NCBI RefSeq assembly: GCF_040807025.1
Contig: NC_090981.1
Location: 40,341,817-40,405,816, forward strand
Reading direction: 5' to 3'
Source of the DNA: Struthio camelus
Lineage: Eukaryota > Chordata > Aves > Struthioniformes > Struthionidae
DNA length: 64,000 nucleotides
This document shows positions 27,045-39,999 of this stretch, one piece after another. Every line of letters begins with the position of its first letter. The first letter of the stretch is position 1. The position numbers and the translations under genes were made by a program. The notes below the pieces were generated by a model that was not told the DNA's origin, ran no database searches, and was given only the letters and a program-made list of their open reading frames with translations.

Positions 27045-27153
27045 TTAAAAACCATCCTTTCTTTCATCTTCAGGTTCACACGCACTTTTCCATCTCTGTA
27101 GTTCCTGAGAATCATTTATCTTCCACACTTCAGTAAAAGACTTTAGCTTTTTT
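27045..27153 (-). CDS. MSH3: MSH3 exon 24, C-terminus and stop (109 bp)
   Basis: Terminal coding exon, too short to appear as a long ORF. It completes the split Arg and encodes KKLKSFTEVWKINDSQELQR, then WKSACEPEDERKDGF and TAA at 27045-27047. The pattern K-x-LK-x-F-x-x-(L/V)W-x-x-N-x-x-(D/E)LQ-x-W aligns with the human tail [20 protein letters not shown], while the last 13 or so residues are unlike the human ending. The acceptor is CAG at the end of a T23 tract, with six A bases opening the exon. Assignment rests on phase, position 3.2 kb after exon 23 and the tail match. Confidence 0.88.
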
Positions 27154-27156
27154 CTG

Positions 27157-27179
27157 AAAAAAAAAAAAAAAAAAAAAAA
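27157..27179 (-). repeat. T23 polypyrimidine tract at the exon 24 acceptor
   Basis: On the plus strand this is 23 consecutive A bases; on the MSH3 sense strand it is T23 ending directly in CAG|AAAAAAG. It serves as the polypyrimidine tract of the terminal exon and is a mononucleotide microsatellite in its own right. Confidence 0.9.
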
Positions 27180-28429
27180 CAAGGATAGTTTTGTCATTTA
27201 AAGACAAACTCTGAAAGCCCTACAGTCATTTGCAAAATTTTATACACAGTCAAAAATAGCAGTATGCATAGCTCAAAGCATTATGTGAGCCATAAATACA
27301 GTGAACAATCAGTTAACATTTTCTTCTATATGTATTACAGCTCTAGGATAGTCAACAATGTAATTTTACAAGTAATCTATAGTACCAGAAGCATCAACAA
27401 AACGAAACAGAAGCCTGAGCAGAAATAAACATGAAAGCAAATAAGCCGTATTGTAGTTTGTACAGATACTGATGTTCAGGATTCAGTTCCTATAAATTTG
27501 CCCTTGTAGAATCCATAAGAGAAGGAAAGGAGACTGCATTTTCAAAATCACTTAGCACACACATGCTTCCTATGTTCTTTTTAATAACTTTAGATTTAAG
27601 AAACACTGATTAGAGTTGTAATAAATAACAATAAAACATTTAAAATGGGTTAGTACACATTCCTGATGAGAAAAGACATCAAGACTGCACAGAATTTCCC
27701 AGTGGATTTTCCTAAATAATACGAAGGTGCTTACAAAAGATAACAAGGTAGCTGGCCTGTGGGCATCATGACAGCACAGTATACTGCTACGTACAGGTCT
27801 GCGTTTGGTTCCCAGGATCGCATCTGTATTTCTAGACAGGAAGCCATTAAGGTCCCATGGTGAGGAAGGGATTTGTCCGTGGGACCTGACCTTGCCTGCG
27901 CAGGCTAGATGCTCCCTGCTCAGGCGCAATGGTAAATTACAGATTTTGTTCTCTTATTTACGAAGTTTTTCTGTCAGCCCAGAAGGCTAGTGCTTTTCTT
28001 CTTTAATAAAATATGCAATTGTAAAGTGCTGTGAAGTAATAAAAATTACTGCACTATACTAGAGTCAGCCTAACAATTCTGTTCTTAAACCACAGCAAAA
28101 TACAAAATAAAACTGCAGATTCATAAAAATATACCAATAATTTTCTGATCATTTGTATTTATTACCACAGATAGACCACAACAAAGTTCATATGTTTTTT
28201 TACATTGGTTAATTCCTCTTTTGGGTAAGAGCTACAGAAAAATACGTTGATATTTAGATCACACCCTGGCAATAAAAGGAAATAAAGAGGAATACAGAAA
28301 AGAAAATATTTTTATCATGAGCTGCACAGAAGAACGGGAAAAATTAAAAATTATGTAATAGAAAAAGGAATGCGCTGTGAAGTCAGACCCATTCGGTATT
28401 TTGTAATTTTTCACGGGCTCAGGCTCGAG

Positions 28430-28880
28430 GTTCTTATATAGGTGCTCGCAGAGCGAAGGACTGACTGGGCCCAGTGACACAGCGCACAGGCCTGGCAGCT
28501 CCCGTGCAGCTGGTGCCACCGTCCCTGACCCCCCCCCCCCCCCCCCCCCCCCCCCGGCACCGTCTCCTGCCAAAGGGGGAGGCGCAAGCGGCACCCGCTC
28601 TGAAAGGGGGAGGCTGGTGCGGCAGGCAGGGCTGCAGCTTCACAGCTGCCCTAATTTTATCAAGGTGCCAACCGCTGCCAGAAGGAAGGGTCTCCCCTCT
28701 CCTCCCCTCTCCCTCCTGCTTTTTCGAGCAGCACGGCCTTTCTCCTGGAGGAAAGGGCAGCAGCCTGCAGGGGCCGAACTTGCCGAGAAGGCTCCCGGAC
28801 AACTTCCTCTCCCAGTCGCAGCGTTCCCGCAGCCCAGGAGGCAGCGAACCGTTGGGTACTGGGAAAAGTCCTGTATCCTG
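28430..28880. other. GC-rich block in intron 23 with C27 homopolymer
   Basis: A sharp GC-rich island in AT-rich intron. It has about 24 CpG dinucleotides by hand count, fewer per base than the 17.2-kb island. A run of 27 C bases sits at 28529-28555. ORFs of 111-150 codons cross it on both strands, including proline and glycine runs from the homopolymer. They look like composition artefacts, and none resembles a known protein. Confidence 0.65.
28529..28555. repeat. (C)27 homopolymer
   Basis: 27 consecutive C on the plus strand (G27 on the MSH3 sense strand). Able in principle to form G-quadruplex or i-motif structures, and likely length-variable. The exact length is doubtful in any assembly. 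Confidence 0.9.
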
Positions 28881-30315
28881 ACTCACCGCTGTTGTAGATC
28901 AAATATTTTTTCTTTTTCACTTTACGAATACAAGCATGTTACATACCAAAAGCTAAAATACACATATTCACATATTCAAAAGCTGAAAAAATGCACAAGT
29001 CCCACAGTTAAGATTACCCAGTCAGCCTGAGCCCTACCCCGCCGCGAGCGCCGCAGAACAGTCGTGATCAGTTACGTGATCACGTACTCTATTTATTGCT
29101 TACAGGTTTCGTATGCGATAAACTCTCTTTTTAGCAACCGACGCATTCTAGCATGCTATTTGTGCCATAGCCAAGCTATATCCTAACATGATTTTGTCAG
29201 ATCAAAAGATTATAAACCAAAAGGATATTTTTTTATTATTTGACATGTCAATTTGATTACACAAAATCTGTGGCTTTCCAGTTCATGTTGTCACCTTCCT
29301 GCAGAATAACTTCTTCTGTTTTTCAGAACCCCATGTATCTTACAACGGTAGAGTTAAGTCATTGCTAATCATTTGTTGTGTTACTTGTGTAAATTTTGGA
29401 CCGTTACTTCTGAGGAATATAAACCTCTACAATATTTTCCATAAACTGTCATGTATCTTCAAAATAGTGTTCTTGTTTCGCTTTCTCAAAGAGATAAAAT
29501 TGGCTTTAAGCTCTACACACTGTTACACTTCAAACAAACTGTTTGCACCTACAAATAATTAGTATTTAAAATCTTCTCTTACGCAATACTTCTGCTAGGA
29601 TTATTTGTGACCATCAGGCAAGAAAGCTCTTGATTTACTATATTCCTAAAGAGCTACTTGAATTTTACACTAAAAATAACAGCAATAAAAAATTCAGTGG
29701 AAACGCCTATGAGTACTAAAATTTTTACATCTCAATGGTGTACATAATGTTATAGGACATATAAAGGTGATGCTGTTTGATCCACAAGGGAATTTTAATT
29801 ACTAGTCTGCTATTTAAGGCACATATGCCCCTAAGTGAAAATCGGTTATCAGAAAAATATTAAAATTCTCGGACTTCTAATGAAACCTTGTATGTGTGTA
29901 GGGCAATCAAAATCCACTATATACATTTAAAGTTAAGTCAGAAGCAAAATTATCAGTATTCCCCTCTCCTTTATAGTCTGCAAATAAAATTTCAAATTCC
30001 AAAGCAAATAATACACTTTCTAAACTAAACCTATTAATATTTTTACTAGCACTGGTAAGAACAAAAATAAGCATTAGATGATACGTCCTACCGAATTATT
30101 TCAATAAGTTAATCTAAAGCTTTGATTGAAATGTATAGCACAATTTCTTAAATATTTTTTGAAGATTGTTTCATTTTCTCTTCTCTAAAGTACTGAAGAT
30201 ATCAGAAGCAGCTCTTACTGTTCTTTTTTTAAATGCCCATTCAGTGTGAAACGCTCCTCCATTCACATCTGCAAGTTTCATTAGAAAAAAAAAAGAAAAC
30301 CACAATTGTTCTGAC

Positions 30316-30490
30316 CTTTTCGTATTCACTAATCCCTCCAACTCCTTTGATTTGTGAGCTGCCTTCTTCAAGATTTCTTCAGGAACATCTGCCAGTTTGG
30401 CAACATTTAGCCCATAACTTCTTGCGCTGACTCCTTTGGTTATTTGATAAAGAAAAGTGATAAATTCAGGATTCTCTCCATCTTCAGATC
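30316..30490 (-). CDS. MSH3: MSH3 exon 23 (175 bp), helix-turn-helix
   Basis: Encodes [20 protein letters not shown], then [20 protein letters not shown] and [21 protein letters not shown]-x-TKG-x-(A/S)-x-SYGLNVA is the conserved end of the MutS ATPase core, and the following helices form the C-terminal helix-turn-helix used for dimer contacts. The opening acidic loop is shorter than the human DESKLDPGAAEQVPD region. Acceptor is tttag. The donor AG|gtcaga departs from consensus at +3 and is the weakest donor among these exons. Confidence 0.96.
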
Positions 30491-32051
30491 CTAAAGAATA
30501 AAATCAAAATCAGAAAAACATCTATTATATTAATAAAATGCAACAGTCTGAACATTGAAATGACAGAGATTGTGGTCTCATTATCATTCAGGGTTCCCAT
30601 GAGATTAATTCAGTTGAAGAAATATAAAATTAGAAAAACGTTTCCTTGAGTTCACATATTATAGCTGCATATTGTCAGACAGAAAAAACACTTTACTGTA
30701 AGTTTACCTGCTGTCTTATTACAAAAGAGTGTGTGTGTGTGTGTGTGTATACATATGTATGCACGTGCAAAGCTACATACACAGGTTCTCACCCCTGAGG
30801 ATGACAAGGCTGTTAACAACTTAAGAATATTTACATGCCAAACTGACTAGTTGTGCTGTGACCAGGGTATTGCATTTCATGTCTGCCCAGCAATTACAGA
30901 ATAAAAGAGGTGTCAGTAATCTTGCAATTAAGAAGCCTTTAACTATAGCACAACAAAAAGCTTGCTGGCTGTCAGGAAACTGGAAAACGCTCAGGAAAAA
31001 TAAAGGTGAGGATGGCGGGTCTTCAGTTATGGAACCTGCCCCTCTACTATAGAAAGTACAGGGTTTAATGGAAGCAATATCTGAAGAAGAATAAAAATTG
31101 AATGTTAATAACGTTCTCATCTCTGACACTTGAGTATCTGACGAGATCAACATTTTAATTACTGAACTCTGTGTGAAAGGGACAGGCTGATGTTCAGGCA
31201 GGTGATGATCTTAACTGTGAACATCAGCATGGCTAGACAGTGGTCACCTAAACACAACATTACATTAAGCTACCAGTGCTCAAAGATTACACACATTTCA
31301 GGGATTCCTGCTTCTAAAATTAAACAGAACACAAAAGCCAACTCCCCCTCCACCAAACCTCCATCTGAAGTTTATGAGCATATTGCTTATCATAATGTGT
31401 GAAGATGATAAGCAATCTACAAAATTAGGTTATGGCATGGAAAGGATGAATAGGAATCAGTTTTCTGCCTCTTCTGATTCAAGAACTGGAATTATCAAAT
31501 GGAGATGTGTGTTCTTTCGAAAGAGTTTCAAAACAAACAAAAGGAGGTGGTTCTTCACATAATGCAGGATTAAATTTTGGAGCTCCTTGAGACAACATGA
31601 TTAAGATGCTGAAAGCGTACATGGATCCACAGGGAAAACAAGCAACCTCATGGAAGAGAAATTCATTGAGGATTACTGAAAAACAGGAACCCCACCTGGG
31701 TCTTGAGGCCCCCTGAGCAGCAAGTGTTTGCGGACGACGAGATCTTTTAGAGAAAGACTCACCTTTATGTTTGACATATTTTTATATACCTCCTTAATCC
31801 CAAGTATTTGGCTACTGTGAAAAGAAAGATACTGGGCTAAGTGAATTTTTGATTTGCATCAGCTCAGTCATTCTTATATTAATTGTGAAAGAGAAGTGGA
31901 TGTTCAGTTTTGAAGGCCCCTGCCGCCAAATGTGAAATATAGGCTGATACTCTAGCGAGCTTAGCTGTGTAATTTTTATATTCAGATTTAAATTACTACC
32001 ACAGTTTTATATGTTCTGTCTATACCTATCTCAGATGTATTTATATCGTAC
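30491..32051 (-). other. MSH3 intron 22 (1561 bp)
   Basis: Holds a (GT)10 microsatellite (CA on the sense strand), about 240 bp upstream of the exon 23 acceptor. Otherwise AT-rich, with no gene or transposon recognised. Confidence 0.8.
30729..30748. repeat. (GT)10 microsatellite
   Basis: Ten GT units followed by a mixed AT/GT stretch. On the MSH3 sense strand it reads as a CA repeat in intron 22. Confidence 0.9.
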
Positions 32052-32181
32052 CTTTCTGTTCACCGCTTTCCTCCTCATTCACCAAGAAAGCCATGTGGTA
32101 ATTGCCAACTTTTTCTGGATACACCTTTTCTAGCTCACAAACTGAGGGATAGTGAGTGACAAACAGTGTCAGTGATTCCAC
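32052..32181 (-). CDS. MSH3: MSH3 exon 22 (130 bp)
   Basis: Encodes [20 protein letters not shown], then [20 protein letters not shown] and EQK. THYP carries the His of the MutS switch (H-loop), and VGNYHM is a family motif of the ATPase core. The tail NEEESGEQK is the acidic, poorly conserved loop where the human protein has a longer insert. Acceptor is ttgtag; donor is AAAG|gtacga. The exon leaves one G, which joins the next exon to make Gly. Confidence 0.95.
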
Positions 32182-32614
<433 letters not shown>

Positions 32615-33474
32615 CTAAAAAAATGCCAGATACACTGAAAACAAGTAAAAATAATCAGTAGTTTTGAAAATGAAACCAATTTCTTATAAATCTCTTTTTG
32701 CTGCTCTAAGCGCAGCAGTGAAATCCAAGCAGAACACCCACCTTCCAGAACAAGATACTGCATAGGAAAAAAAGTAACAGCACACTGTGCAAAAGTTAGG
32801 CTATTCTAAAAGACTGAACATTCCAGAGAAAGCAACTCTTGTATTATTAAACATTAAAATGCTCGCACACATTCCCCAAGACAACAGGGTATACTGACCC
32901 TGGGGGCACCTGGGGAAATTTAGGCTTTAGGGACAGCAGAGGACTTTTCTGCACCAGCAATCATCCAGTTCCAAGGTAAATCCACAGACAGTAAACCCAG
33001 CAGTCAAGAAAAAGTCTTTACAGGAGTCAAGAAAAAGGAGCTAGACAAGGAGGTTGTCCTGGCATGCAATTCTATCTTGACATACTGTACAAGGACCCTA
33101 GGAATTCAGACCTGCCAGCTATTTAGCACAGATAGCTGTGAAAAGGAATGATTTTTTTGTTTGTTTAGTCAGACCATCTAATTTGTTTGCTTTCTTTAAA
33201 TGCTAATGTTACCTGTTAGTATCAGATATTAGCATTTCCTTGTAAAAAATACAATGTAAGCTCTTGTGACTGGGCACTGATACATCCAGACACACGTTAG
33301 TTCTTTTATGCAATAACAAAAGAACACTGATTTCTTCCAATTATAACAGTATACAATCTCAGGAGTATGCCTAAAGATAATTTTAAGAGAAAGAGATTTA
33401 ACTCTCCTCGTCCTGTTACACAACTGTACTTGAACTTACCAACCTCCAGGCAGTTGAGGATTCTCCTCTACTCT

Positions 33475-33488
33475 ACACACACACACAC
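33475..33488. repeat. (AC)7 microsatellite
   Basis: Seven AC units in MSH3 intron 20; short and unremarkable. Confidence 0.8.
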
Positions 33489-36400
33489 GTGCAAATTCTT
33501 TCACACAAGTCTTCAAATACTGATCTAGACTCATTCAACCTTCAGCCCTCATATCCTATTTCAAATTGTGAAATTGCAGCTTTCATCTCAGAAACCTGCT
33601 GGTAATTCACCCTTGTTTTCTTTTGTAGCTTTCTTTGCCTATCCAATAAAATACTCTCTCTGCCTGGAAGAAAGAACGTTTCCTTCTTCCGTATGTGCTT
33701 TTCAATTACGTTAATTACGTTACCATATCACTTTTGAGATAAGTTATCGCTAGCAGGCCACTAAGCGCGGCTGTAGCTTGCCATGAGAGATTTGTTCACT
33801 CTCATCAGCCAACAACATAATTACGTACAAGTTGCACAGATTTAATGGAAATCGACTGATGGGCTTAGTACGTTACATCTTCAAATATAACAGCTGGTCG
33901 CAATAATATTTTTTAAAAGTTTTAAAGAGATTCCTATATAGTCTTTTTCTCCAAATTTTTGACTGCACCTCTAATGTAATTGCCTCCATTGCCTACAGAA
34001 GCACCAGCAAGATTCTAATCGTTTCATGAGGATCTTATGATTGTCAAGAGCAAGAGATTACCTACACCAAAAACTAGCCAGATGGACACAGCAAAATTAT
34101 GTTTTCTATACATCATCCAGTTCCTGCCCTAAAAACTTGGAATAGTGGTATGCGTAACTTAACAACATGCAAGCCTTCAATTACAAATGAACTAATTTTG
34201 GCTGGAAATGGGCACTATGATACAAAGAGCACGGCGACTCTTCATATAAATTACTTCTTTGAATGTGTATGTATTTGCATACACACAGCGGGTATGCTCC
34301 AAAATGCTCCGAAAGAAAGATGATTTTGCACATAAACTAACTAAACTTTACATTAGTTTCACTGAATTAAATATATCATTCAGGATATGAATACATTCTG
34401 AAAATAACATTTTATTAAGCCACTCACTACCGTAATCATTTTAAACGCCTTAAATACGTACTGGGTTGTTAAGAACTATGAACATATTACTGTTTTTCTT
34501 AAGAGTGTTTCCCCCCTGCCTCATTTCCTAGTTTGCTTCAGCCAACATCATGAGCTACTACAAAATTAAACAATGACCCTTTATTGCAATATTGTACAAA
34601 TCTAAATATAAGTTAGACCTGTCTTTAACGCTATTAACTACAAATAAATTTTCCAGACAGACGATGCTTTTTACATCTGAGCAATCTTTGGTTCCGTAAC
34701 AGGCAATTTTAATCTTAGTTTCCAACTTTAGGACCATTAGTATTACGGTTTTATCTTTTTCATTTGGCTTTTCATTACAGGGACAGCATCTATACAACCA
34801 GCAGTCTGTTCTGTACCTATGACAACTACACTGAGAATTCTCAGTTGTATTTTTCTCTTGGATTGCACAATTCCCACAGACCCCTCCAAATCATTCAGTC
34901 ATTTTGAATCTAATTTACAATCACAGAAATAGTTTCAGAACTTCCTCACTAAATGGTCAAGAAACAAGCAGAAGCAAGTATCATCTTCCTCTTGTTAACG
35001 ACAGCTGCAAAACAAGCCTTTCTTTTCAGCAGCTTAAGCATTCAAATCCAGCTCAGGCTTATTTACAGGTTAAAAAGAAACCTTGTATATTTTTTAAATG
35101 CATAAAAACTCTTAAATGTCATTCTCGAAAAAGGATAAAATCGCTCTTTCTGCCTCTGCCTCTGATTGAAGAATGCTGTAAGAATTATCACTTAAATTTT
35201 AAAGTATGAATAGTAACATCCCAGAAACAAGTAGAGAGAACTGTTTTATGTGGATGATTGCCTTTATAATGCTAAGAGTTAATATGCAGTAAGGCACTGT
35301 TCCCTCAGTGTATGCTACATAACTCAAATACTTTATTGCTTCATGAGTTAAAACACCTCTGGCTTAAACAATTGTTTTTATTAGAGTTTAAATCACTAGT
35401 AATAATAACAACAACAATAATAACACAAGATAGTAAACTTCCAAAAGGTACAATTACTTTGAATTTATATTTTAATATATTTTGTCTACCAAATGTTTTT
35501 ATACATGAAAATATTTGGCCTTTTAAAAATGATATTCAATAGAATATAGATTATTTATCACTGCTGTCCGTCGCTCTATAGGTAATGCCTGGGATGCAAT
35601 CCTTATGAAACTGCGCAGAAAGAAATGTTATATTTATTCATCCTGGGCTTGATGCTGCCAGCACTTAAGCCACCTACTCACCTGTCTACATATGGTACTA
35701 ATAAAGTCTTTAAGACTCTAATTCTCTAGTAAGGTGCCTGCAACAAAATCAGCTTTTTTATACGTAAACAGAAATAACTATTCGGTTAGATTTTAATACT
35801 GCGCTCATCACTACGGCAGAAGACTATAGCCTGAAATATGCCAAGAGGAACCAGTGATCCCAGAAGAGATGGGCACAGACATGCTATGCTCTACCTTTGC
35901 ATTCCTTTTTCTTCCCTCTCTTATTTAAAAAAAAATGATTAAAAAGCCAGGAAAAAAATGTTGCAGCAGAAGAGGACAGCCACAAAAGAAAACCATGAGA
36001 GCAGGAACAATGCCCCTCAGCTCTCCCAGCTCTACTCCTTACAGCACCAGCTGTTGAAAGGAGCAACGCAGTTAACATGAAAACTTCCATTTCTGCAGTG
36101 GAATTTCTAATCTCTACATTCAGGAAGATTATTGCACTCTGCCCACGAGGAGTGTGCAGACATCCAGCGTGAAGAGAGCCTCTTTAGTGCTGGCAAGAGA
36201 TCCATCACTCCTCAGCAACTGCAGTTTGGCTAGAAACCACTTGTTATAATCTCTCTTTGACAGCCAACCACATCTCATACAATTAAAAGCTCTTCATCTT
36301 ATAATATTCAACACATTTATTATGTAAAGAAAAATGAATTTAGGAAGCATTACCTCTTTCTAGAGCTAGATTTCAAAAGTAAAGATTCTTGTCTATAGCC

Positions 36401-39400
36401 TCAGGAAAAAAACAAAACAAAACAAAAACAAAGATGCAGTGTCTTCATAAATTAATTCTGGAGGATAAGCCAAACGAAGTGCAGCAGTAGCTAGCTTGAT
36501 GTAAATCAGTTAGCACTACATACTTAACTTGCATGTGTTTCCCTTGGAGAAAAGACACAGATTTCTTTATTCTGCAGTAGCAGCACTCAAACAGCTGTTT
36601 TATTAAACCTGCTTTCCAGCGTCAATGCTTTCACACAGCACTGACCTTTTTCAACACAAGTGCTCTCCATTCTGTGAGGGTATCCTATGATATTTTGTCC
36701 TACTACCAGATTCTGTAAATCCTGGGAATGTTCTAATGATACAAGATGTGACAGCACCCAGAAACCACTAGAATCAAAAGTAGCGTAACTTTTTTCTTTT
36801 TATCCCAAGAATTTTTAGGAAGTCAGTACCAGTTTAAACCTGCTCTCAGCAGACATGAACTAATATCACTACACTCTGTGGCCCTGAGAGTTTTCTCAGA
36901 GTCTGGTGCTTTTAGGCTTTTGATGGGTTGGACATGTCCGAGGGCTTTGACAGTCACCCACGTGTCAATGTCCACGCAAGCCTTCCACTTGCATGGAAGG
37001 AGGCAACGAAATTGAGGCCAATGAGTGGCACCTGGAGCTCTTTCACTCACTGCTGTTATTGCTCTCAAAACACAAAGTGTCTTGGGGAAGGGGACAGACC
37101 TGCAGACCAGGGATGCCCAACAGCAGCAGAGAAACAACACAGTAGTAGCACAAGACATTACCTTAGAAAGAAGCAGGGAGGCCACTTGAGAAAAAAAGCT
37201 CCCACGGCCCTGTGCTAGCAGACTAATGAGGAAAGCGACAACATGGACATTAAAGCAGGGATCACCCCAGTATGATGGAAGGCAACAGAAAACTGAATTT
37301 CTCAAGCAGAAAAAATCTGAAATCCAGAGGCTTCTACTTGAGGCTTCTTCCACACTATCTTTCAAAGGCAGTTTTCCAACATGCTGTTAGTTTGGTTATA
37401 AAATGAAGAGCATTGTGTGGACCTCAGGTATTTTATTATTCTTTATTAGCATGAAGCCCTCCCACTACCTGTGAAGATAACCAAGCAGCTTGAACGCTCC
37501 CAGCGGTAGCATTCCCAGCAACTACACAGCACTGAACAAATCCTAGAAAACCAGATCACGAGCACATTTTCCAAAAGCCTTATTTTCAGACAGCTGTGAA
37601 CATCACGATGCTATATATTCATTTCTAGTTTATACAACACAACACTGAAAAAGCATTAATGAAATTTAAGATTTTTCACCTCGATTTTAGAAAGGTGCAC
37701 TTGCTTTTAAAAGTAAACCCTTTGACTAGACACTGGAGAAATGAAACCTCATGACTGTCAGAGAAGAATAAATCTGATGAGCATGGAGTCTCTACAGGCT
37801 CCCTTTGCAGTGATTGCAGCGTTTTCAAGAAAAGACATTCACACTTCCAGGAACAGCTGGACTTCCCAGGCACCAGAATTAAAGCCAGATTTCTTTGCAG
37901 AACATACTTATAGTCAAATTATTTATTCATCAAAAGCAGTTAAAACAAAATTACTTTTTTCTGTGAGCATATCCTAAACATAATAGGTAGAATACTGCTC
38001 TCCCAGCAGCAAAGATGCCTTCTGCAATTCCAAGAGAACACTGAGAAAAATACAAAGAAAACACATCTCATGCAAAAACCCTTCAAAATGTCATTTGAAA
38101 GCTCACCGTATTTAAACAGGACTTATTTAAATTAGAATAACTAGTTTACAGAAAGAAAAGACTAGATGGGGACTTGCCTTACAGTTTATCCCTTTTCTGG
38201 CATGGGACTGTTCCATACAACCTGTTTTTAATCTACAGCTGTATAGTTCATACTTTTAAAGAAGATTTCATAATAACTGCTTCTTATCCTCTTATTCTTT
38301 TGCAGAAAACAGTCTTTCCAGCTAAAATTTCACATGTGGTCTCAGCAGAAAATAAATGGTTGGAAAAGCGTAGGTGTTAACTGCAGATCTTTGTGAGAAC
38401 AGAAAAACCTTGATATTGATCCTGACATGAGTGGAAGAACACAAACACAATTTCATTTTATTTTAGATAAATCTCCCATTAATCTAGGCTATTAAACCTT
38501 CTGTTTGACTAAATTTGCAGCTTGGTGCCTATCACAGTCTTAAGAGACACATTAATGGTTTAATGTTATTACATAAATAAGGGCTCATTCCCAACCTTTC
38601 CAAAATCTTCAACCAGGCACTGCAAAGAAAAGCAAAACACAATCCTGCCGTCTTCACATCAAACACCACATACTCAGACTTCTTCGGCTAAAAATCAAAA
38701 GTAGTTTGCAAACGGGTCTGCCAAGAAAACGAAAACAGAAACACTAAACTGAGGACTGGCAGGCTGACTATTGCACGTCCTCTCCTAGCACACTTCCAAG
38801 TACCCAAAAACCTCTAACCAGATCAATCATTCAGTTTTACCCACAAGAGTGGTTTAAAACCCCAAATATTTTAGAAACAAACACTCAGGCAGTTAATGAA
38901 AATTTCACAGTGGTTAGTCTAAAAGTAGCCTGAGCTGGATATTCTAATCCTGGCTGCTTTCCATATGCAAGGAAAATTTATTGAGTAACTCTTTAGAGGA
39001 TAGCATCTACCAATTTACAACAGGTCACTGCCAAGAAACTAATGCTTCACACTCCCCCCTCGCCGCCCCCCAGGGAACTGGCAAATCATTTACTTTTGTT
39101 CCATCAAATATTTCTATTACTGAGTCAAACCAAAAACCGACAAGAAGAAAAATAATTCACATAAACTGCAATTGCAGAATTCAAAAAAGTAACTCTTAGC
39201 TTAAATACATCACAAAGTATTGTTCTTGGGACAGTTATTATTTCTGCACTGTGCAGGAGCAACTTCCAAAAACTAAATGTGTGCAAGCTTACCTGGTTGA
39301 CAACAGGAGGAAATAAGAGGATGCTTATAATATAAATCTATTTACAGTCAATACGCACACACTCACTCAACTATTTCTACAACTGTATTATTTGCAAATT

Positions 39401-39999
39401 ATAAATGAAGAAATACCCATGGTACCTTACCTAATCTAAAAGAATAGCTGTTGAAAAGCCTGACAGGATGCATTAAATATTTAGTGTAAACTACATTTTT
39501 ATTTTGTAAATTATTGCAGACATATGATATTCTCAGTCACCGAGAACTTAATGAAAGCAGTAAAACCAAACACCACTAGGGGAAACATACTTTGCATAAT
39601 GCTGGAAAAAAAGTGATAAGCATGTCCAAAGTGATATTAATACTCGCGTCCCTAAACTTGTCTTTTACCAGTTTCTTTTCCATTTCCCCAGGTAATTGAA
39701 ATAGCCAGAGCAAGTCATCACTTAAATCCTTATTACCTTATCGACCATCGCCAACAGAGGCATGCTGCATGCACGAATACCCCAGTATATTAAGAGAAAC
39801 TTATCTAACAAATCAGCTTTCGTGATGTGAACTCCATTGATTTTCAGCTGAAAGCCACAGGAAACAATAAAAACATCCGTGCTTTGCAATGAACAGCCAG
39901 TATTTTAAAAGCTTCACCTGAACTGACAGAGCCAGGTAGGACAGAGGTCAGAATATGGGACACCAGTCTGGTCCATACCGGCACACCAAAGGACTCTGC

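Larger units (their letters stand above)
27154..30315 (-). other. MSH3 intron 23 (3162 bp)
   Basis: Contains the T23 acceptor tract, and a GC-rich block (about 28430-28880) with a C27 run. A second short CpG-rich patch lies at 29037-29056. The rest is AT-rich, with no protein-like exon or clear transposon seen. Confidence 0.8.

Noticed and set aside
28259..29030. Proline- or glycine-run ORFs over the C27 block
   Set aside because: Homopolymer translation; several overlapping frames are open on both strands, which is the mark of composition rather than coding.
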